Notes under the pieces: model-generated
The model's database searches: none
Told to the model about the DNA's origin: nothing
Seen by the model: the letters and a program-made list of their open reading frames with translations, nothing else
Program-made: the position numbers and the translations under genes
Shown: positions 57,820-64,000 of the stretch, one piece after another
Numbering within the stretch: the stretch's first letter is position 1
Layout: each line of letters starts with the position of its first letter
DNA from: Ectobius pallidus
Taxonomy: Eukaryota; Arthropoda; Insecta; Blattodea; Ectobiidae
Direction: 5' to 3'
NCBI GenBank assembly: GCA_964059195.1
Contig: CAXKWD010000006.1
Location: 1,480,530-1,544,529 of the forward strand
DNA length: 64,000 nt

Positions 57820-58110
57820 CATATGACACCAACCCCACCCCTCCATCATCCCCCTAAACAAAGTTATAGCAAATATAAGATTTGGTCAGTAAAACAGAGA
57901 CCTGCATTACACAAAACATTAAAAAATTCCATTTAGGCCCTTTTGACACCCCTCTATCACAAGTCATGGCTCCGCACTGTGCTGTTCCCATTCCAAACCG
58001 TCTTGACCATCTCAGTTATCATATGAAACCAACCCCCACCCCTCTATCACAAGTCATGGCTCAGCACTGCGCTGCTCCCATTCCAAGTCTTTTGGGATTT
58101 TCATATGAAA
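57820..58110 (+). repeat. About 92-bp minisatellite, left arm (two units)
   Basis: Units carry CATATGAAACCAACCCCCAC, CCCTCTATCACAAGTCATGG and CACTGTGCTGTTCCCATTCC. Two full units plus a diverged outer one are present. They make the apparent repeated protein frame at 57882-58148, which I do not consider a gene. Confidence 0.88.
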
Positions 58111-58676
58111 CCACCTACACCTTCTATTATACTCCTAACAATAAATAAGATTATGTAGGTAAAGCAGAATGCTGATAATTTGTCATAATTAACAGTTCTA
58201 CAATTCTGAAATAGACCATATCAAAGATTCAGAGCCCTAGCTAGTATAAGAATGCAGTACCATATGCTTACAGACATTGCACTACGTATTCCTACTGTCT
58301 TAAAAATTACAATTAGGCTACTCTTATTTAAAATAAAATCTTATAGTATAAAAACCAACATAGCTATCTCTTCGTGTTTGAAAGCATTGCACAAGACAAT
58401 GCAAGTCGTATGAAAAGGTTACCAGACAGCCTTCATTGTATGACACGCTTACAAACCTTGGCTGCAATAGGTATATATTGCTAACTCATGTCCTAGTTTT
58501 CACAGTGCTGTATTTACTTATTGTGGTGTAGTGCATTAAGTGTTTGACGTCTTGGAGACATCTTATTTTGGGTAAGTAAACTGTGTTATTTACATAAAAT
58601 TTGAAATATTACATACGTTGGGTTTTATGTGTTAAAGTTCTAGTGTTCATGTAAATAAGTCCTTATGCTCAACCGA

Positions 58677-59552
58677 AACGAGAAATTTGTTTTCGCCCTT
58701 TCCCAAATACCCCCTAACCTCAGAAATGAGAGACCAAAATAAGTCATACATAAACAAATAACTAAAAATAAGGAAATGCTATAGGCCTTTATAATTTAAT
58801 TTTCGACCCCCCTAGAGGGGTAATTTTAAAGAAATAAAAATAAAAACAATTTTTAATATCTAGTACTGTATTACAATGGACAGTAATATGATTAAAACTT
58901 TAATGACTAACATAACGAGAAGCTTGTTTTCACCCTTCCACAGCAACCCCTAACCTCAAAATCACTGTTAGTTTACCAAAATAAGTCCTACATTACCAAA
59001 TAACCTAAGTAATATTAAAATATAAGGAAATGCTAATAGGCCTTTATAATTTAATCTTCGACCCCACTAGAGGGGTAATTTTAAAGAAATAAAAATAAAA
59101 ACAATTTTTAAAATCTCGTATTACAATGCACAGTAATATAATTAAGACTTTAATGACTAACATAACAAGAACTTTGTTTTCACCCTTCCACAGCAACCCC
59201 TAACCTCAAAATAAGTGTTAAGTTACCATCAATAAGCTACCTACATTACCTAATAGCCTAAATAATATTAAAATATAAGGAAATGCTATAGGCCCTTATA
59301 ATTGAATTTACAACCCCGCTAGAGGGGTGGTTTTTAAGAAATAAAGATAAAATCTAGTATTATAATAGACAGTTAATATGATTAAGACCCTAACATCTAC
59401 TGTATAAGAAGTCCGTTTTCATCCATCCCCAACTACCCCCTAATCTCAAAATAATATTTATAGGTTATTAAAACGTAGATTTTAATACAAAAGTAACAAG
59501 AATATTATAAAAATAATAAGGAAATGTTAGGACCTCTCAAATTAATATCCAT
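58677..59552 (+). repeat. About 240-bp tandem repeat, left arm (3.5 units)
   Basis: Units begin at 58677, 58914, 59164 and 59404, each opening AAC(G/A)AGAA...TTGTTTTCACCC. They contain CCCCTAACCTCA, AAGGAAATGCTATAGGCC and CTAGAGGGGTAATTTTAAAG. The fourth unit is most diverged and is cut at the loop. Confidence 0.9.
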
Positions 59553-59792
59553 TGTAAAACTAAATCATTTAGGGATGTAAATCAGGTCATATAGTTGATA
59601 TTTTTCTGTAAGGTGTTTATTTGTCGAAACACAATTTTAAATGGCTTAGATTGCAAATGGGGTGAAAACTACCCTCATGGTATGGGACGATTGATAAGTG
59701 TTCCTAAAGTCTTTATTGCATCATTTATTCAATATATTACGAAATATTAACAGCTATTTTTTTTCCTTAAATACTTCCCCTCTAGGAAGGGT

Positions 59793-60670
59793 ATGGATAT
59801 TAATTTGAGAGGTCCTAAGATTTCCTTATTATTTTTATAATATTCTTGTTACTTTTGTATTAAAATCTACGTTTTAATAACCTACAAATATTATTTTGAG
59901 ATTAGGGGGTAGTTGGGGATGGATGAAAACGGACTTCTTATAAAGTAGATGTTAGGGTCTTAATCATATTAACTGTCTATTATAATACTAGATTTTATCT
60001 TTATTTCTTAAAAACCACCCCTCTAGCGGGGTTGTAAATTCAATTATAAGGGCCTATAGCATTTCCTTATATTTTAATATTATTTAGGCTATTAGGTAAT
60101 GTAGGTCGCTTATTGATGGTAACTTAACACTTATTTTGAGGTTAGGGGTTGCTGTGGAAGGGTGAAAACAAAGTTCTTGTTATGTTAGTCATTAAAGTCT
60201 TAATTATATTACTGTGCATTGTAATACGAGATTTTAAAAATTGTTTTTATTTTTATTTCTTTAAAATTACCCCTCTAGTGGGGTCGAAGATTAAATTATA
60301 AAGGCCTATAGCATTTCCTTATATTTTAATATTACTTAAGTTATTTGGTAATGTAGGACTTATTTTGGTAAACTAACAGTGATTTTGAGGTTAGGGGTTG
60401 CTGTGGAAGGGTGAAAACAAGCTTCTTGTTATGTTAGTCATTAAAGTTTTAATCATATTACTGTCCATTGTAATACAGTACTAGATATTAAAAATTGTTT
60501 TTATTTTTATTTCTTTAAAATTACCCCTCTAGTAGGGTCGAAAATTAAATTATAAAGGCCTATAGCATTTCCTTATTTTTAGTTATTTGTTTATGTATGA
60601 CTTATTTTGGTCTCTCATTTCTGAGGTTAGGGGGTATTTGGGAAAGGGCGAAAACAAATTTCTCGTTTCG
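59793..60670 (-). repeat. About 240-bp tandem repeat, right arm
   Basis: Mirror image of the left array. The 3' part of the fourth unit, with CTAGAGGGG, lies in the loop on this side only. Confidence 0.9.
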
Positions 60671-61239
60671 GTTGAGCATAAGGACTTATTTACATGAACA
60701 CTAGAACTTTAACACATAAAACCCAACGTATGTAATATTTCAAATTTTATGTAAATAACACAGTTTACTTACCCAAAATAAGATGTCTCCAAGACGTCAA
60801 ACACTTAATGCACTACACCACAATAAGTAAATACAGCACTGTGAAAACTAGGACATGAGTTAGCAATATATACCTATTGCAGCCAAGGTTTGTAAGCGTG
60901 TCATACAATGAAGGCTGTCTGGTAACCTTTTCATACGACTTGCATTGTCTTGTGCAATGCTTTCAAACACGAAGAGATAGCTATGTTGGTTTTTATACTA
61001 TAAGATTTTATTTTAAATAAGAGTAGCCTAATTGTAATTTTTAAGACAGTAGGAATACGTAGTGCAATGTCTGTAAGCATATGGTACTGCATTCTTATAC
61101 TAGCTAGGGCTCTGAATCTTTGATATGGTCTATTTCAGAATTGTAGAACTGTTAATTATGACAAATTATCAGCATTCTGCTTTACCTACATAATCTTATT
61201 TATTGTTAGGAGTATAATAGAAGGTGTAGGTGGTTTCAT

Positions 61240-61615
61240 ATGAAAATCCCAAAAGACTTGGAATGGGAGCAGCGCAGTGCTGAGCCATGACTTGTGATAG
61301 AGGGGTGGGGGTTGGTTTCATATGATAACTGAGATGGTCAAGACGGTTTGGAATGGGAACAGCACAGTGCGGAGCCATGGCTTTCGTTAGAGGGATGGGG
61401 GTTGGTTTCATATGAAAAGCCAAGATGTTCCAAAAGGCTTGGAATGGGATCAGCACAGTGCGGAGCCATGGCATGTAATAGAGGGGTGTCAAAAGGGCCT
61501 AAATGGGATTTTTTAATTTTTTGTGTATTGCAGGTATCTGTTTTACCGACCAAATCTTATATTTGCTATAACATTGTTTAGGGGGATGATAGAGGGGTGG
61601 GGTTGGTGTCATATG
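61240..61615 (-). repeat. About 92-bp minisatellite, right arm (three units)
   Basis: Same unit as at 57820-58110 in reverse orientation, with three full units. The extra unit accounts for the length difference between arms. Confidence 0.88.
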
Positions 61616-61669
61616 AAAGACAAGATGGTCAAGATGGCATAAATAGTTTGAGAAGGTATTGGGATTGGA

Positions 61670-62635
61670 GCAGCTCAAGGTTAAGGCGGTACTACCTCAA
61701 GCGTAGGTATTACTACTATCGTCATTTTTTACAATTTTCCCGACCACTACACAATATTCACTGTTCCTTTGTTTCCCATCATTTCAAGTATTAGAAGACA
61801 GTGGCGTGCATATCCTTGGGATATTTTATGTTATAACAGGAAGAATTGAATCCATAGAGCAACATTCTCCTAATAAAAGTTGCTTGTCTATGTCCCCTCT
61901 ATACACAGGTAAAATATTTCGGTGTTATTCATTAACACCCTGTATATACATCTTACGAGTTAATACCTAGTTAAACATCTTAATATTATCTTTTAGATTG
62001 CGTAATTAACATTTTCAATAAACTCTAGCGCAAAATTTGCTTTCAGAATTCTCACCTTGAGCTAATTTAATTTTCCATATTGTGCTATTTATTACAGTAT
62101 TCAATCAAGTCAAATATGATGAAAACACTATCCTCTGCTAGAATTTACTTCTAGGGTAGTTCAACTTCTGACAAGTTGCTTTGTAACATGTAACATTTGG
62201 TACCAGTTGAGAACAATGTTGCGATAACAGAAGAAAAAATTACGAAAACTGGTGATAGAATTCTCCATTTCTGGTCAAATGTTTGTGGGTAAGTGTTTCT
62301 GCTGCCGAATGTGGCATATGCGAAGAATTTGAGGTATTTGGAGAAGAAGGAAAGAGAACTGTCAGTGGTCGAGAAAGGAAAGATCATAATGTATTGCAGA
62401 GAATTGTTTGAAGTTCCACTTTGATCGGATTTAGAGTTCTTGAGTTTTAAATGACATACGGCAGAAGTATTTTGTTTGTTCCGAAATTTGAAATTACAGA
62501 TAGTTTAAGTTAAATAAAAATAGTAATCACTTTATTTGCAAATGTAATGATAAAATATCAAGCGATTATGACTAAAGCAAAAATGCTTAGGTTACTAATT
62601 ATACCGCAGTACGCATTTCCTTTATGTCCATTTGA
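61670..62635. other. No gene seen
   Basis: AT-rich spacer; no recognised features. Confidence 0.5.
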
Positions 62636-62640
62636 ATAGT

Positions 62641-62740
62641 CGGATTGAGTGGCGCAGTAAGTATGGCGCTGCCTTCCTGTGGTGATGGCTGCGGGTTCAA
62701 TCCAGGCTTACGACGATGACATATAAATGTGCATATATAC
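62641..62740 (+). mobile_element. tRNA-derived SINE head (SINE-D)
   Basis: Box A GAGTGGCGCAGTAAG and box B GCGGGTTCAATCC are about 45 bases apart, with GGCGCTGCCTTCCTGTGG between. The body is short and unclear; no target duplication. Confidence 0.65.
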
Positions 62741-62744
62741 AACA

Positions 62745-63060
62745 GGCCCATGTCTGTAGGATGCAGTATACCCTCATCGTTAATTAACCATAAATTAACC
62801 GATAAATTTGAATAGGAATAATTAAATATTATCAATTTAACTAAAATAATACCTTTCCAATAAGCAGGCCTACATTCAGTTTATTGGTTGTAAATTATTT
62901 AAGAAAGTATTTTTTTTAAATATAGCCCAAAGACACAAAGGGCAATCCCATTTCACAAGTGGCAATTTTAATAGCATTCCGGGGTTCATTAATTGAAGGG
63001 TCTATCTGAGCGGTATATGACTTTCACATTCTGTGACAATCTCAATCGTTGTCTTACAAA
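62745..63060. other. No gene seen
   Basis: AT-rich spacer. Confidence 0.5.
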
Positions 63061-63063
63061 ATA

Positions 63064-63200
63064 TCATCATCATCATCATCACGGTTTTTTTATGTATGTC
63101 TACATCTTCCGTATTTTCAATCTCCAAGCCTCTCTATTCTCTCAAAGATTTTCAGGAACGTTTTTCTCCTTCATGTCTTCCTGTATCCCATTAAACCATG

Positions 63201-63242
<42 letters not shown>

Positions 63243-63410
63243 CTGCCCCTCTTGTTTCTGCCCGGAGGATTCCATGTGAAGATCTTCTTTGGTGATCTGC
63301 CCTCCTCCATCCTTCTCACATGACCATACCACACGAGATGCTTTTCTTTAATTTCTTCTATTATAGTGTGTTGTACTTCCATTTCACGGGGGTGCCACTT
63401 GGCCATGTAT
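63064..63410 (-). pseudogene. LINE-3 C-terminal fragment with expanded poly-lysine tract
   Basis: The minus strand reads EEIKEKHLVWYGHVRRMEEG, WNPPGRNKRGRQ, the basic RRM.../GR.KRGR tail after LINE reverse transcriptases. An A run of about 40 bases (T run 63200-63240 on plus) follows. Beyond it the tail resumes in another frame: TWFNGIQEDMKEKNVPENL, a stop, ENREAWRLKIRK. So the A run is an expansion within lysine codons, not a 3' poly(A). A (GAT)n array (63064-63081) may be the true 3' tail. Confidence 0.8.
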
Positions 63411-64000
63411 TCAAACTTTCTCCAACCGCGCGGTTTTGGGTTGTGACGTCATTAGGTTGACAGATCAACCCTCACCCGTAAGAGTGAATGGAAAACAGCT
63501 GATTTAAAAAAATTAATATTTAATTATAGGCAGCAAGTATCTCGTGTTGTAAGATGTCAACCTGAAGTATAATAACTGTTCTATTAGGCCATGTGGGAGA
63601 AATAGTAAAAGTCTTTATGGTTTGGTTTAAAAATTGTATCTTTTGAAGCTGTTTTTAGAGGTTTAGATTGAGTCTGCAGATGATGTCCAGCTAACTTAAT
63701 GTATTATACTTTAAAGAGACAAGACTATTCTATCGTTGTTATTCGAAATAGGGAGGAAATGTTATTTTTTTTCTTAATCCTTCACTAACTACAGCTTTAC
63801 CGTTATTAATATCATAATACTGTAAATAATTAATATCAATTGACTTTAATGTAGTTCATATGAGGAATTATTGTAAATAAGATTGAATAGAAATAAGTTT
63901 ACATTAACTCAATTAGTTGTATGTGTAAATACCTTAGTAACTTCTGTTAATTGATGTTATTGTTATTATTCATTGTTTTATAGACTAATTCTAATAGGTC
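63411..64000. other. No gene seen
   Basis: AT-rich DNA to the window end. Confidence 0.5.

Larger units (their letters stand above)
57768..61665. repeat. Giant inverted repeat with arms of about 1.75-1.85 kb
   Basis: The left arm 57820-59552 and the right arm 59793-61615 are reverse complements, virtually identical over at least 500 bases (58141-58600 against 60770-61200) and about 98% alike elsewhere by eye. A 240-bp loop separates them. Weaker similarity continues outward to about 57768 and 61665. Each arm is built of two tandem-repeat blocks. The right arm is 90 bp longer, because it has one more minisatellite unit. No coding sequence, terminal motif or target duplication was identified. 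Confidence 0.93.

Noticed and set aside
57882..58148. Repeated protein frame shared by both arms (with 61196-61492 minus)
   Set aside because: It is translation of the 92-bp minisatellite; the repeat in the protein only mirrors the DNA repeat.
58677..59552. CRISPR-like array
   Set aside because: Units of about 240 bases are contiguous, without repeat/spacer alternation, and the genome is eukaryotic.

Overview
The window looks like a stretch of a large, AT-rich insect genome. I saw no intact host gene, rRNA, functional tRNA or CRISPR array. What it holds is a dense, nested collection of arthropod-type transposable elements: mariner/Tc1, hAT, Harbinger-like, CR1/L2-like and other LINEs, tRNA-derived SINEs and LTR elements. 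They sit in AT-rich DNA with many (AAT)n/(TTA)n microsatellites. The SINE and LINE families make me guess a cockroach-like (Blattodea) genome; that is unverified.

Layout. 0-9 kb: AT-rich DNA with SINE fragments, a 124-bp palindrome, a non-autonomous hAT with an 8-bp target duplication (5.0-5.7 kb), and a nearly complete IS630/Tc1/mariner-superfamily element (6406-8348). That element has perfect 23-bp inverted ends, TA duplications, an unusually wide D-to-E spacing and one frame break. 9-16 kb: a 343-bp MITE, a palindromic tRNA-derived repeat, a fold-back mariner composite, and SINEs with clear target duplications. 16.4-22.4 kb: a near full-length LINE on the minus strand (ORF1, then ORF2 with endonuclease and reverse transcriptase). 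It carries one in-frame stop and a 1.36-kb Harbinger-like insertion at the start of ORF2. 22.6-25.1 kb: two copies of another LINE 3' end bracketing two more fold-back mariners. 25-38 kb: mostly empty AT-rich DNA with SINEs, a hAT carrying a zinc-finger transposase fragment (31.7-32.8 kb), an 890-bp A-rich degenerate repeat and a second 343-bp MITE. 38.5-43 kb: a frameshifted arthropod-wide repetitive gene, then a 170-bp tandem duplication split by a 3,005-bp TG...CA insertion. 43-53 kb: a third hAT, mariner fragments, a LINE 3' end, a solo LTR with a recognisable promoter, and a third MITE copy split by a 1,333-bp element with Myb/SANT-like coding remnants. 53-64 kb: a SINE with target duplication, a giant inverted repeat (about 57.8-61.6 kb) built from two kinds of tandem repeat, and a LINE C-terminus with an expanded poly-lysine tract.

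The elements are old and mostly broken. Their interest lies in nesting and in repeated self-inversion. The giant palindrome and the fold-back mariners could both produce long double-stranded RNA. The most unusual objects are the 1.7-1.8 kb-arm palindrome, the convergent fold-back mariners, the wide-spacing transposase, the 3.0-kb unidentified insertion and the nested element at 50.7-52.0 kb.
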